Part shown: piece after piece, positions 15,356 through 23,575 of the stretch
Numbering within the stretch: the first letter of the stretch is position 1
How the letters are laid out: each line of letters opens with the position of its first letter
Assembly (NCBI GenBank): GCA_003645395.1
Contig: QNFC01000002.1
Location: forward strand, 1-32,086
Direction of reading: 5' to 3'
DNA length: 32,086 nucleotides
From: Gammaproteobacteria bacterium
GTDB taxonomy: Bacteria; Pseudomonadota; Gammaproteobacteria; Immundisolibacterales; Immundisolibacteraceae
Made by a program: the position numbers and the translations under genes
The notes under the pieces: generated by a model
The model's database searches: none
Seen by the model: only the letters and a program-made list of their open reading frames with translations
What the model was told of the DNA's origin: nothing

Positions 15356-15400
15356 AAAAAAGCGGTTCGAATAACTACTGACGAGCGTGCGTAGGAACCG
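15356..15400 (-). terminator. Terminator-like hairpin between the membrane protein gene and algC
   Basis: On the minus strand CGGTTC (15400-15395) continues into CTAC (15394-15391), and these pair with GTAG (15378-15375) and GAACCG (15368-15363). The ten base pairs carry a six-base bulge and are followed, after one C, by six Ts (15361-15356). It lies after the stop of the 348-residue membrane protein and just upstream of the algC ribosome binding site. It may be a terminator or an attenuator that lowers algC expression from the coaBC-dut transcript. Confidence 0.5.
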
Positions 15401-15414
15401 ATAAAGTTGGCAGA

Positions 15415-16461
15415 TCAATCACTGCCCAGGTCAATATCCGGCGTATTGGCAGCCGCCCTGGAAGGGCTCCCCGGAGCGAGCTTCGGTTTAGAGGGGCGTA
15501 GCTGCGAATCAGATAGTTCATGATGAACTGTATGGATGGTGCCAACACTTTCCGCCGCCATTGAGCGGTAGGTTCGCTTTAACTCGCCAACCTTGGCATC
15601 TCGCACAATGGTCACCAAAGTCGCCAAATCCGCCGATATCAACTTTTTAAAGCGCTGACCAAAAAGCAGCAGCGAGATACCTGCCACTAACACGATAAAC
15701 ACGGCAAGACCCGCAAATAATAGCGCCAACGAATCGTCACCCTGCGCAGGCCAATAGGCCACCTGCCACTCACTACCCTTAACGCGCGCCGTGTAAGCCA
15801 TGGTCGCAGCTAACGACTGCTGACCAACCGCCGCAAGTACCAGAGGTTCGCCATTTAAACGAGGTTGTTGCAACTGCATATAACTACCGTCCAAAGCGAG
15901 TTGGTCCACCAGCTCTGAAATCAGGCTAAAGTGCAGCGCCAACAGAAGGTGTCCTACCACCCGCTCACTATTAGTAGCGAATACTGGCTCCACCAGCAAA
16001 ATCCTGGCCTGGGGGGTTCCATTCTCGCCGACCACCGCAGCCGGAGCCTCCCCATGGGAGGCTGAATAATTCATCAGGTCAAGGTCTGCATAGCCAATCG
16101 GCGGCCGGGCGTCAGGCGTTGTCGACCTGTACTTTACGGATACAAGTCGCAGCTTCCAGGCGTGGGGAAGAAATCGCTGAAACTGGTCCGCTAACTGCTC
16201 TCGGCGTTGGCGATTTTCGTCCACTACCGCACCCTTCACTTCATCAGTCTGCGCAAGCTGAGCCAGGGTCTGTTGCTGAAATCGGAGTTTCGCAGCTACC
16301 TGCTGCGCCAGCTGCTGCGCCGCTAACTGATGACGGGCACTGCGTTCGGCAGAAATTTCAGCACTCGTCAACAGATAGACCACGCCAACTGCCTGCAGTG
16401 TGGCAACACCGACGATAGCCGTCACAATTAGCGTTAATCGTGCAATTGACGGCGTTTTCAA
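15415..16461 (-). CDS. Two-pass membrane protein with periplasmic sensor-like domain
   Basis: Not characterised. The 348 residues have an N-terminal transmembrane helix (about 8-32), an alpha-helical then alpha/beta periplasmic region (about 33-245, starting 'AEISAERSARHQLAAQQLAQQ'), and a second helix near 248-270 ('LALLFAGLAVFIVLVAGISLLLFG'). A short cytoplasmic tail follows, ending in a Pro/Ser-rich low-complexity stretch. The layout resembles the periplasmic sensing module of chemoreceptors, but no HAMP, kinase or methyl-accepting domain follows. In other gammaproteobacteria and Xanthomonas, a similar membrane module is fused to the N-terminus of AlgC/XanA, so this is probably the unfused form. 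It sits 32 bases after dut and before algC. A role in localising or sensing for AlgC is inference. Confidence 0.75.
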   Translation of the reverse strand: MKTPSIARLTLIVTAIVGVATLQAVGVVYLLTSAEISAERSARHQLAAQQLAQQVAAKLRFQQQTLAQLAQTDEVKGAVVDENRQRREQLADQFQRFLPHAWKLRLVSVKYRSTTPDARPPIGYADLDLMNYSASHGEAPAAVVGENGTPQARILLVEPVFATNSERVVGHLLLALHFSLISELVDQLALDGSYMQLQQPRLNGEPLVLAAVGQQSLAATMAYTARVKGSEWQVAYWPAQGDDSLALLFAGLAVFIVLVAGISLLLFGQRFKKLISADLATLVTIVRDAKVGELKRTYRSMAAESVGTIHTVHHELSDSQLRPSKPKLAPGSPSRAAANTPDIDLGSD

Positions 16462-16492
16462 TATCGGCCTCCAACCGAATTCTGCCTATTTT

Positions 16493-16960
16493 TCAATGTC
16501 GACCGGTGTGGCCGAAACCACCCTCGCCACGATCACTACTCGCAAAGTCGGTCACCACTTCAAACTCTACCTGCTGGATCGGCACAAAAACCATCTGCGC
16601 CAGCCGCTCTCCCGGTTCCATCGTAAAAGCCTTAGAACCTCGATTCCAGCACGAGACCATTACCTGACCCTGATAATCGGAGTCGATCAGACCAACCAGA
16701 TTACCCAGTACGATGCCATGCTTGTGCCCCAACCCAGACCGGGGCAGTAACACCGCCGCCAAACCGGGATCTGCGATATGCACTGCGATGCCCGTCGGTA
16801 CCAGCTCGGTCTGTCCCGGTTCAAGCACCATGGGAGCCTCGAGCATGGCACGCAGATCGACGCCGGCCGACCCGTTGGTGGCATAACCGGGCAACGGGAA
16901 TTCATCACCAAGGCGTGGATCAATAATTTTTAACTGAATAGGTTGCACTTCATCCCTCAT
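16493..16960 (-). CDS. dut: dUTP diphosphatase
   Basis: Trimeric dUTPase that hydrolyses dUTP to dUMP and pyrophosphate. With the ATG at 16960 the protein is 155 residues, close to E. coli's 151. The five motifs are in order: 'GSAGVDLRA', 'LLPRSGLGHKHGI', 'GNLVGLIDSDYQGQ', 'ERLAQMVFVP' and the C-terminal arm 'RGEGGFGHTG'. The ATG overlaps the coaBC stop by 11 bases. A longer reading frame upstream lies wholly within coaBC. The coaBC-dut pairing is conserved in Gammaproteobacteria. Confidence 0.97.
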   Translation of the reverse strand: MRDEVQPIQLKIIDPRLGDEFPLPGYATNGSAGVDLRAMLEAPMVLEPGQTELVPTGIAVHIADPGLAAVLLPRSGLGHKHGIVLGNLVGLIDSDYQGQVMVSCWNRGSKAFTMEPGERLAQMVFVPIQQVEFEVVTDFASSDRGEGGFGHTGRH

Positions 16961-18131
16961 GTTTAACGTTGTCCTGACAATTCCAAACCTCAAACCGCTC
17001 GGCGATCGTTTCAATTAGCTGGCGGGCCTGCTCGGTTTTGCTCGACCATGGCAACCGCCTATCACCCCCTGGCCAAAACAAGTGCAACCGGTTCTGGTCG
17101 GACTCAAACCCGCCAACCTCGGCACCCACCTGATTAGCCGCAATCATCTGCAGGTTTTTACTAACCAGTTTGCCACGCGCGTACTCCTCAACACGCTCCG
17201 TCTCCGCAGCAAAACCAACACAAAACGGTGGCGATTGTCGACCCGCCACCTGCTTCAACAGGTCAGGATTGGCCACTAACTGCAAGTTAAATTGCTCTTC
17301 ACCTTTTTTGATTTTTGCCTCTGCCACCTGTGCCGGCCGGTAATCGGCCACCGCCGCGCTACTTATATAAACGTCCTGATCACCAATCACCGCCTCAACA
17401 GCCAAAAGCATGTCTGACGCCGAACGCACCCACGTAGTAGCCATCCCATGAGGTGCAGACAAAGATACAGGGCCGGTAATCAAGATGACCTCGGCACCGG
17501 CCTGCCAGGCCGCGACTGCCACCGCAAACCCCATTTTTCCCGAACTACGATTACCAATAAAACGAACTGGATCAATATCTTCAAACGTCGGCCCCGCAGT
17601 AACTAACACCCGCTTACCCGCTAGCGCAGGCTTAGTGCCCCCCCTGACAATCGCCGCGATAACCGCTATCGGGTCAAACCTTGGTAGCTGGTTATCACCT
17701 ACCAACAGAGTAACCACTCCGCCAGTTTGTTTGATCCGGCTGCTGAGGTTACTCAAAGCGACCTGTTCGGCTGCGACCTCACTACCCAGACAAACTACCG
17801 CCGGTCGGTCATCTTCTGCCATCCCTTCAGCCATGTGCTGAAGTGCCGCTATCAACCAGGTTCGAGCAGGTTCACTAAGGTCATTGCTCAATAAAAGAAC
17901 CCAGGAGCTGAACCCATTTGAGTTATCAGCCAGTTCGGCAGGGTCAGCAACCAACTTAACAACTAATCTTTCCAGCAACCTTAAAGAGACCCAGTCACTT
18001 ACATCCGGCGTTGCTAACGCGGTCACCTCAGCACCTTCGGCATTTAGCGATGCAACTAATTCTGGCGCCTGATACGCCGCAGCGCCGCCACAGACGCAAA
18101 AAAGAATTTTTTTGTTTTTGAGACTGTCCAT
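16950..18131 (-). CDS. coaBC: CoaBC: intact PPC synthetase half, degenerate PPC decarboxylase half
   Basis: The standard bifunctional enzyme joins 4'-phosphopantothenate to cysteine (CoaB) and decarboxylates the product (CoaC, FMN-dependent). The C-terminal CoaB half (from about residue 185) looks active: 'VLVTAGPTFEDIDPVRFIGNRSSGKMGFA', 'SSAAVADYRPAQV', 'AKIKKG', 'FAAETERVEEYARGK' and 'LHLFWPGGDRRLP'. The N-terminal half keeps only the opening 'GGAAAYQAPELV' of the flavoprotein fold. I cannot find the catalytic histidine region (HIxL), the PAMN motif or the ACGD cysteine flap with GxGRM, and the segment holding the last appears deleted. Total length (393) is still near normal and there is no stop or frameshift. 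ATG 18131 is chosen; GTG 18140 would add three residues. It is divergent from radC with a 46-base gap. Confidence 0.9.
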   Translation of the reverse strand: MDSLKNKKILFCVCGGAAAYQAPELVASLNAEGAEVTALATPDVSDWVSLRLLERLVVKLVADPAELADNSNGFSSWVLLLSNDLSEPARTWLIAALQHMAEGMAEDDRPAVVCLGSEVAAEQVALSNLSSRIKQTGGVVTLLVGDNQLPRFDPIAVIAAIVRGGTKPALAGKRVLVTAGPTFEDIDPVRFIGNRSSGKMGFAVAVAAWQAGAEVILITGPVSLSAPHGMATTWVRSASDMLLAVEAVIGDQDVYISSAAVADYRPAQVAEAKIKKGEEQFNLQLVANPDLLKQVAGRQSPPFCVGFAAETERVEEYARGKLVSKNLQMIAANQVGAEVGGFESDQNRLHLFWPGGDRRLPWSSKTEQARQLIETIAERFEVWNCQDNVKHEG

Positions 18132-18177
18132 GTTGGGCACAAGTGTACTGCCTTACTTTTCCGGCGGAGGAGCAAAA

Positions 18178-18852
18178 ATGTCGATCAATGAATGGCATGA
18201 ACAAGATCGACCGCGGGAACGCCTGTTCGCCCACGGGGCCTCCAGGCTTAGCGACTCTGAACTACTAGCGATTACGCTACGCACCGGCACCCGGGGTAAA
18301 AATGCCGTTGAGCTCGCCCGGGAGCTGCTGCAGGAATTCGGCAGTCTGCGTCAACTGCTCAACGCCGAACAGCACCAGTTAAGCCATATCAACGGCTTCG
18401 GCCCAGTAAAATTCGCGCAGTTCAAAGCTATTGCCGAGCTCGGCCAACGCTACGCCCGGGAAAGCCTGCAACGCGGAGACGCTCTGACTTCACCAGAACA
18501 AACCGAAAATTACCTGCGCACCCGCATGCGCGACTACCAACAGGAAGTCTTTGCCTGTCTCTGGCTGGATAATCGCCACCGCATCATTCAGTTCGATGAA
18601 CTGTTTTACGGCACGGTAAACGGCGCCAGCGTCTATTCAAGAGAGGTCGTCCGCTCAGCCCTGCGCCATAACGCTGCGGCGACCATCCTTTGCCACAACC
18701 ACCCATCAGGCATTGCCGAACCAAGCGCAGCCGACCGCCAGATCACACAGCGCTTGCAGCAGGCGCTGGAATTGATAGACGTGACTGTGCTTGACCACAT
18801 AATTGTTGGTGACCAGACCTGCACGTCGCTGGCTAAAAGGGGCCTCATTTAA
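18178..18852 (+). CDS. radC: RadC-family JAB/MPN metalloprotein
   Basis: Conserved protein named for DNA repair, though its function is not settled. With ATG 18178 it has 224 residues (E. coli 222). An N-terminal UPF0758 region ('PRERLFAHGASRLSDSELLAI') and helix-hairpin-helix ('INGFGPVKFAQFKA') precede the JAMM metal motif 'CHNHPSGIAEPSAAD'. The start is supported by GGAGG seven bases upstream; in-frame codons further up lack such a site. It diverges from coaBC and precedes rpmB-rpmG, as in many Gammaproteobacteria. Confidence 0.95.
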   Translation: MSINEWHEQDRPRERLFAHGASRLSDSELLAITLRTGTRGKNAVELARELLQEFGSLRQLLNAEQHQLSHINGFGPVKFAQFKAIAELGQRYARESLQRGDALTSPEQTENYLRTRMRDYQQEVFACLWLDNRHRIIQFDELFYGTVNGASVYSREVVRSALRHNAAATILCHNHPSGIAEPSAADRQITQRLQQALELIDVTVLDHIIVGDQTCTSLAKRGLI

Positions 18853-18924
18853 GTACGACCCAAAGGGTATTACCGGGGACGATTAAGCACGATCCATTTT
18901 GCACTACCCATTAGCAGGTGAATC

Positions 18925-18934
18925 TGGTATAAAT
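18925..18934 (+). promoter_or_regulatory. Extended -10 promoter for rpmB-rpmG
   Basis: TGG directly followed by TATAAAT (TATAAA at 18928-18933) forms an extended -10 element about 85 bases before rpmB. No -35 box is present at 16-18 bases; a TTGCAC lies 23 bases upstream, too far. The bases after the -10 are GC-rich (CCGCGCCC), the kind of discriminator found in ribosomal promoters subject to ppGpp/DksA control; that regulation is inference. Confidence 0.55.
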
Positions 18935-19018
18935 CCGCGCCCTGCATACGCGCCCCGAGTTAACCAGTCATAGCTAGCGCGAAATCCTCTGCAGCCGATC
19001 AATTGGAGAACAGTAGTC

Positions 19019-19258
19019 ATGTCACGAGTTTGTGAAGTTACCGGCAAGCGCCCCATGTCCGGCAACAATGTATCCCACGCCAACAACAAGACCCGTCGGC
19101 GTTTTTTACCTAATCTGCATACCCACCGTTTCTGGGTGGCGGCAGAAAAGCGGTTTGTCAAATTACGCGTCTCCCACGCGGGCATGCGTACCATCGACAA
19201 ATTGGGCATTGATGCGGTACTAGCCGATATTCGCTCACGCAAAGGGGATAAAAAATGA
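19019..19258 (+). CDS. rpmB: 50S ribosomal protein L28
   Basis: Large-subunit protein of 79 codons' length with stop (usual product 78 residues). 'MSRVCEVTGKRPMSGNNVSHA' and 'RRFLPNLHTHRFWV' are diagnostic. Only one cysteine is present, so it is the zinc-free type. The TGA stop overlaps the rpmG ATG (ATGA), giving the standard rpmB-rpmG pair. TTGGAG lies ten bases before the ATG. Confidence 0.98.
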   Translation: MSRVCEVTGKRPMSGNNVSHANNKTRRRFLPNLHTHRFWVAAEKRFVKLRVSHAGMRTIDKLGIDAVLADIRSRKGDKK

Positions 19259-19410
19259 GAGACAAAATCAAACTAGTCTCGTCAGCTGGCACTGGCCATT
19301 TTTACACCACGACCAAGAACAAGCGCCTGCATCCGGAAAAAGTAGAGATGCGCAAGTTTGACCCGAAAATCCGCCAATACGTAATGTACAAAGAAGCCAA
19401 AATAAAATAG
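19255..19410 (+). CDS. rpmG: 50S ribosomal protein L33
   Basis: 51-residue large-subunit protein: MRDKIKLVSSAGTGHFYTTT, then a basic core with 'KNKRLHPEKVEMRKFDP', ending 'VMYKEAKIK'. It has no cysteines, so it is the zinc-independent form. It overlaps the rpmB stop by four bases and is followed 19 bases later by an intrinsic terminator. Confidence 0.97.
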   Translation: MRDKIKLVSSAGTGHFYTTTKNKRLHPEKVEMRKFDPKIRQYVMYKEAKIK

Positions 19411-19429
19411 GCTGGCGAAATTTCTGTAG

Positions 19430-19466
19430 AAAAAGCGTCTGCTCATTTAAAGCCGGCGCTTTTTTT
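19430..19466 (+). terminator. Intrinsic terminator after rpmG
   Basis: AAAAAGCG (19430-19437) pairs with CGCTTTTT (from 19457), with an inner GCT/AGC pairing across the loop and a run of seven Ts at the end (19460-19466). It closes the rpmB-rpmG unit before the ABC cassette, which starts about 75 bases later. Confidence 0.75.
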
Positions 19467-19542
19467 ATGCCTGCGATCTGCGCAGAATATACTTGCTTGT
19501 GATACTTGATTTGCCGCGCCATTGCCGCCTACCCTGCACTCC

Positions 19543-20505
19543 ATGCCGACAGCCAAACTAATTGAAGTTGAAAACGTACACCGTTATTTCGGTGCGGTTG
19601 CTGCAGTTCGCGATTTAAGCTTTTCGCTGCATAGCGGTGAAGTGCTGGGGTTTCTTGGCCCTAATGGCGCGGGCAAATCTACTACGATGCGCATCATCAC
19701 CGGCAACCTTGCGGCCAGCGCTGGTAGTGTCACCATTGGCGGTTACGACCTCCATCGTGACCCGATAGCAGCACGACGACTGCTGGGTTATCTGCCCGAT
19801 ACCCCCCCGCTATACCATGACTGCACGGTTGAAGAATTTCTGCGCTACTGCGGTCGCCTGCACGCCATTAACGGTAGCCAGTTATCTGCCGCTGTAGATC
19901 GCGGCATAGACCGCTGCGGACTCGGCGATGTCCGTTCACGGTTGATCGCTCATCTGTCCAAAGGTTATCAACAGCGGGTGGGCATTGCTCAGGCCATCAT
20001 CCATGACCCGGAACTGGTCATTCTCGATGAACCCACCGTCGGCCTTGATCCACGCCAAATCGAAGAAATTCGCCAGCTAATCAGTGAGCTTGGTCACAGC
20101 CACAGCGTTATCCTCTCTACCCATATCCTCAGCGAAGTGCAGGCGGTATGCAGCCATGTACAAATCATCAACCGTGGCGAGCTGGTGCTGCACAGCCCTC
20201 TGGCTGAGCTTGACCCAGTGCTGGCAAAGCAACCTCACCAGGTGGAATTCCAGACCCCACCGAGCATAGAGCAACTCCGTCAGCTCGTCGGCATTAATGA
20301 CGTATCGGTAAAAGAAGATGGTTATTTCCACATTAATTTCACTGAAAACACTTCCGGCATCGACACCCTGCTAGCAGCGAGCCTTGAGAATGGCTGGGGA
20401 CTGCGTCAGCTAACTGCCCCACAACTGTCGCTGGAGCAACTGTTCATGCAACTGACTGATACATCGGCATTACCCACTCCAGCCCCTGCTGAGGAAACGA
20501 CATAA
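19543..20505 (+). CDS. ABC transporter ATP-binding protein (GldA-like)
   Basis: ATPase of an ABC-2 type exporter. 320 residues from ATG 19543: Walker A 'GPNGAGKSTTMR' (39-50), signature 'LSKGYQQRVGIAQA', Walker B with D-loop 'LVILDEPTVGLDP', and H-loop 'STHILSE'. A C-terminal extension of about 90 residues ('VEFQTPPSIEQLRQLVGIND...') is normal for this class. No ribosome binding site is evident; TTG 19522 would add seven residues. Its stop overlaps the permease ATG (TAATG). By resemblance and order the cassette matches the GldA-GldF-GldG set of gliding Bacteroidetes, though in Gammaproteobacteria its substrate is not known to me. Confidence 0.93.
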   Translation: MPTAKLIEVENVHRYFGAVAAVRDLSFSLHSGEVLGFLGPNGAGKSTTMRIITGNLAASAGSVTIGGYDLHRDPIAARRLLGYLPDTPPLYHDCTVEEFLRYCGRLHAINGSQLSAAVDRGIDRCGLGDVRSRLIAHLSKGYQQRVGIAQAIIHDPELVILDEPTVGLDPRQIEEIRQLISELGHSHSVILSTHILSEVQAVCSHVQIINRGELVLHSPLAELDPVLAKQPHQVEFQTPPSIEQLRQLVGINDVSVKEDGYFHINFTENTSGIDTLLAASLENGWGLRQLTAPQLSLEQLFMQLTDTSALPTPAPAEETT

Positions 20506-21257
20506 TGACCGCGGCAGTAATCGCCCGCACCGAGCTACGCATATTGCTGCGCTCACCGATCGCGTGGGCAACCCTGTCATCGGTCTGTGCATTGCTGGCA
20601 TGGCTGTTTTTGCTGCAGATCGATCAATACACCCTTTACCAATCACAGCTACTAGCACTTGCTAACCCGCCGGGGGTCACCGAGCTGGTGGCCGCGCCGC
20701 TGTTTGGCAATGCCGGGTTAATATTAATGATGGTGCTACCGCTGATAACCATGCGCAGCTTTGCCGAACAGGAGCGCAACCAGACTTTAACCCTGCTCAC
20801 TACCGCACCGATCTCGTTGACCGCCATTGTCGTCGGCAAATTCTTCGGCATCTGCGGATTCCTCGCGCTGTTGCTGACGCTGTTACTAGCCATGCCACTA
20901 AGCCTGATAGGAGCAGCCGAGCTAGATTTTGGGCTGCTCGCAGCGAACAGCCTCGGAGTAATACTGCTGGTTACCAGTTTTACCGCAATCGGCCTCTGGG
21001 CATCATCGCTAACCAGCCACCCCGGTGCGGCAGCCATGCTCACATTTGGACTACTGCTAATTCTGTGGCTGCTGGAATCCGCCCGCGGCGAGCAGGGAAC
21101 CACTGCTTCGCTGGCTCAGTTTTCTACCCTGTTTCATTATCAAGGCTTTTTGAACGGCCTGGTCAGCAGTGGTGACATCGCTTATTTCGTAATTCTCACC
21201 CTGCTCGCGCTTGGCCTTACTGTGTTACGGCTGCACAGCAAGCGTTATTACACCTAG
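20505..21257 (+). CDS. ABC-2 type permease (GldF-like)
   Basis: Integral membrane partner of the preceding ATPase. 250 residues with six predicted hydrophobic helices, including 'AWATLSSVCALLAWLFLL', 'LILMMVLPLITMRSF', 'GICGFLALLLTLLLAMPL', 'LGVILLVTSFTAIGLWA' and 'YFVILTLLALGLTVL'. The 'MRSFAEQERNQTLTLLTTAPIS' loop after the second helix is typical of ABC-2/NosY/GldF permeases. Start ATG overlaps the ATPase stop by one base, with GAGGAA about eight bases upstream. The auxiliary protein follows after six bases. Confidence 0.92.
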   Translation: MTAAVIARTELRILLRSPIAWATLSSVCALLAWLFLLQIDQYTLYQSQLLALANPPGVTELVAAPLFGNAGLILMMVLPLITMRSFAEQERNQTLTLLTTAPISLTAIVVGKFFGICGFLALLLTLLLAMPLSLIGAAELDFGLLAANSLGVILLVTSFTAIGLWASSLTSHPGAAAMLTFGLLLILWLLESARGEQGTTASLAQFSTLFHYQGFLNGLVSSGDIAYFVILTLLALGLTVLRLHSKRYYT

Positions 21258-21263
21258 AAACCA

Positions 21264-22649
21264 ATGACACAGTCGTCACAAACAGGCCATCATTCAGCCC
21301 ATCGCCGCTGGCCTCCGCGCATCACCCTGGTATTAGTAATTATTGTTGCGGTGCTGGCAGGAGGCCTGGCCAATCGTCATTCGTTTGAAAGTGACTGGAC
21401 CGCCGCCAGTCGCCACACGCTCACCGCTGGTAGTATCGAAATACTAAATCAGCTCGACCAACCCCTGATCGTGATCGCCTTCACTCGTGACCAGCAACTT
21501 GCCAAAACCATGGCCGACCGGATCGCCCGCTACCAGCGCCACAGTAATTTAATCAGTTTTGAAACGGTCAACCCTGACCAGCACCCAAACCGGGCAGAGG
21601 CCGCCGGCATTGACCAGGACGGTGTCCTTTTTTTAACGCTAGGTGAGCGCCATGAATCTCTCCGCCAGCTCGACGAACAGTCGATCAGCAACGCCATCTT
21701 GCGTTTAAGCCGAGGAGCAGGGATTGAAATCCTGGTGCTCACCGGTCACGGTGAACGATCGGCAAAAGGCCAGGCCAATCGCGACATCAGCCATTTTGCC
21801 AACACCCTCCTCGACCAGGGATTCCAGATCAGCCTCTATCAGATAGATCCGACCGCTGCCATCCCCACCGCAAATACACTTTTGGTGATCAGCGCTCCCC
21901 AAACCCGTCTCAGCGGCGGCGAGATCGCCCGTCTACTGGCCTTTATCCAGGACGGTGGTCGACTACTCTGGCTCGGTGACCCGGGTGACTTACAGGGTCT
22001 CAAACCCCTGGCAATCCAGCTCGGAGTACGCTTTTTACCCGGCACACTAGTCGACCCAGCGGGGATGCAGGCGGCGGGTAGCGCAGCCTTCACGCTTGCT
22101 ACCGCTGACGCATACCGCCCCCACCCTATTACCCAGCAATTTCAATTCACCACGGTGTTCCCTCTAGCCACCGGGCTTAGTCAGAATGACAACCGATGGC
22201 AAGCGACGCCGCTTGCCATCGTCGGCGAACAAGGTTGGCTCGAACAGGGTGAGCTCGTCGAGCCGGTAGAGTTTGACAAGCAGCACGACCTGTTGGGGCC
22301 GGTAACCCTTGCGCTCGCACTGACTCGAGAACAGCAGAAAAACCGTGAAAATAATAGCGAAAACAACCCAGGCGATCAGCAAAAACCACAGCGAGTGGTG
22401 ATTGTTGGTGACGGTGACTTTGTTGCCAATGCCTACCTGGGAAACGGCGGTAACCGTCAACTCGGGTTGAACATCATCAACTGGCTCGCCGGTGATGACC
22501 AACTCATTAACCTTCAACCGATCGTCGCTGCAGACACCCGGCTTGACCTCTCCCCCACTCATGCCCTGATTGTCGGGTTGGGATTTTTATTGGTGCTACC
22601 AGCACTGCTGGCGCTAACAGGAGGAATAATCTGGTGGCGCAGATGCTGA
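21264..22649 (+). CDS. GldG-like ABC auxiliary protein
   Basis: 461 residues anchored by an N-terminal helix ('ITLVLVIIVAVLAGGLA', about 20-36) and a C-terminal helix ('ALIVGLGFLLVLPALLALTGGIIWW'), with a large periplasmic domain between. 'SIEILNQLDQPLIVIAF', 'DGVLFLTLGERHESL', 'EILVLTGHGERSA', 'NTLLVISAPQTRLSGGEI' and 'LLWLGDPGD' match the uncharacterised ABC auxiliary (GldG/Ish1-type) family. A polar low-complexity insert rich in Asn, Glu and Gln lies at about 370-390, before the strand 'RVVIVGDGDFVANAYLGNGG'. The end overlaps the DUF4340 gene by 16 bases. It probably acts outside the membrane with the ABC-2 pair. Confidence 0.87.
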   Translation: MTQSSQTGHHSAHRRWPPRITLVLVIIVAVLAGGLANRHSFESDWTAASRHTLTAGSIEILNQLDQPLIVIAFTRDQQLAKTMADRIARYQRHSNLISFETVNPDQHPNRAEAAGIDQDGVLFLTLGERHESLRQLDEQSISNAILRLSRGAGIEILVLTGHGERSAKGQANRDISHFANTLLDQGFQISLYQIDPTAAIPTANTLLVISAPQTRLSGGEIARLLAFIQDGGRLLWLGDPGDLQGLKPLAIQLGVRFLPGTLVDPAGMQAAGSAAFTLATADAYRPHPITQQFQFTTVFPLATGLSQNDNRWQATPLAIVGEQGWLEQGELVEPVEFDKQHDLLGPVTLALALTREQQKNRENNSENNPGDQQKPQRVVIVGDGDFVANAYLGNGGNRQLGLNIINWLAGDDQLINLQPIVAADTRLDLSPTHALIVGLGFLLVLPALLALTGGIIWWRRC

Positions 22650-23575
22650 ACAAAATCAATGCTCTGCTGCTGATACTCGCGGTTATTCTAAGCACCCTAC
22701 TCTGGTGGCAACCACCAACAAAGAGTGGTGCAAGCAATGAACCGTTAAGCGCATTGTCATCCGAACAGATACAGACCATCACCATGCAGGGATTAGGCAA
22801 TCAGCCGTTTGAGCTGACCCGTCGCGACAAGGAGTGGTGGCTAACAGAACCCCAACAACTGCCCGCCGATCCGTTAAAAGTCGATGCGCTGCTTGCCATG
22901 ATCGATACTCGGGTTTATGAGCGATTTGCCTTACCCACTGGTGAAGCTGCTAGGCAATTTTTTACTGAAGATAACCGTCACTGGGTACGCTTCGATGATC
23001 TCCTGGTCTGGTTCGGGCAGGCTCACCCCCTGGGCCAACGCCGCTATCTGAGCCTTAATACTGACACCAGCGATGGCCAACCCACTCACGTCCAGACCGG
23101 CAGTGATATTGCACTGGTCGATGATTTTTATTATCACCACCTGCTCGGCAGCTGGGTTGATTGGGTCAACCACCAACTGCTACCACCAGACACCACCCTG
23201 ACCGGGCTGGCACTACCGGCACTCACCTTAACCCTTGAACAGAGCGATGAGCAGATAGAGAATCAGCAAATGCGCTGGCACTCCCTCCCCGCAGCGGCCG
23301 ATATCAATGAGCTACACCAGCTAGTCAACCGCTGGCAAACCCTCCAGGCAACCAAAGTCACCGCCTTACCGGAAAACCTCGACACCAGTAGTCTCCAACA
23401 TCTGCTACTTGAGTGGCAGGATGCACAGGGCACCTCCGGAACACTATCGTTTTACCTGCAACCACTTCATAGCGAAGCACAACTACACCACCCTGCCCAA
23501 AGGGTGACCTATCACCTGAACTCGGCAACCGCAAACAACTTGTTTAAGATCAAGCTCAACCGGGAAAACCCCTGA
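22634..23575 (+). CDS. DUF4340 domain membrane-anchored protein
   Basis: 313 residues: an N-terminal membrane anchor ('ALLLILAVILSTLLWW', about 10-26) then a periplasmic region with 'PFELTRRDKEWWL', 'ADPLKVDALLAMID', 'RYLSLNTDTSDGQ' and 'VDDFYYHHLLGSWVDW', in keeping with DUF4340. The GTG at 22634 is chosen because AGGAGGA lies eight bases before it; the ATG at 22643 has no such site. It overlaps the GldG-like gene by 16 bases and mutM by one base (TGATG), so the cassette is translationally linked into mutM. Function unknown; DUF4340 proteins repeatedly accompany GldF/GldG-like genes. Confidence 0.85.
   Translation: MAQMLNKINALLLILAVILSTLLWWQPPTKSGASNEPLSALSSEQIQTITMQGLGNQPFELTRRDKEWWLTEPQQLPADPLKVDALLAMIDTRVYERFALPTGEAARQFFTEDNRHWVRFDDLLVWFGQAHPLGQRRYLSLNTDTSDGQPTHVQTGSDIALVDDFYYHHLLGSWVDWVNHQLLPPDTTLTGLALPALTLTLEQSDEQIENQQMRWHSLPAAADINELHQLVNRWQTLQATKVTALPENLDTSSLQHLLLEWQDAQGTSGTLSFYLQPLHSEAQLHHPAQRVTYHLNSATANNLFKIKLNRENP

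Noticed and set aside
20636..21103. Minus-strand frame of 155 codons opposite the ABC-2 permease
   Set aside because: Serine- and proline-rich shadow of a hydrophobic gene on the other strand; no ribosome binding site or recognisable domain.
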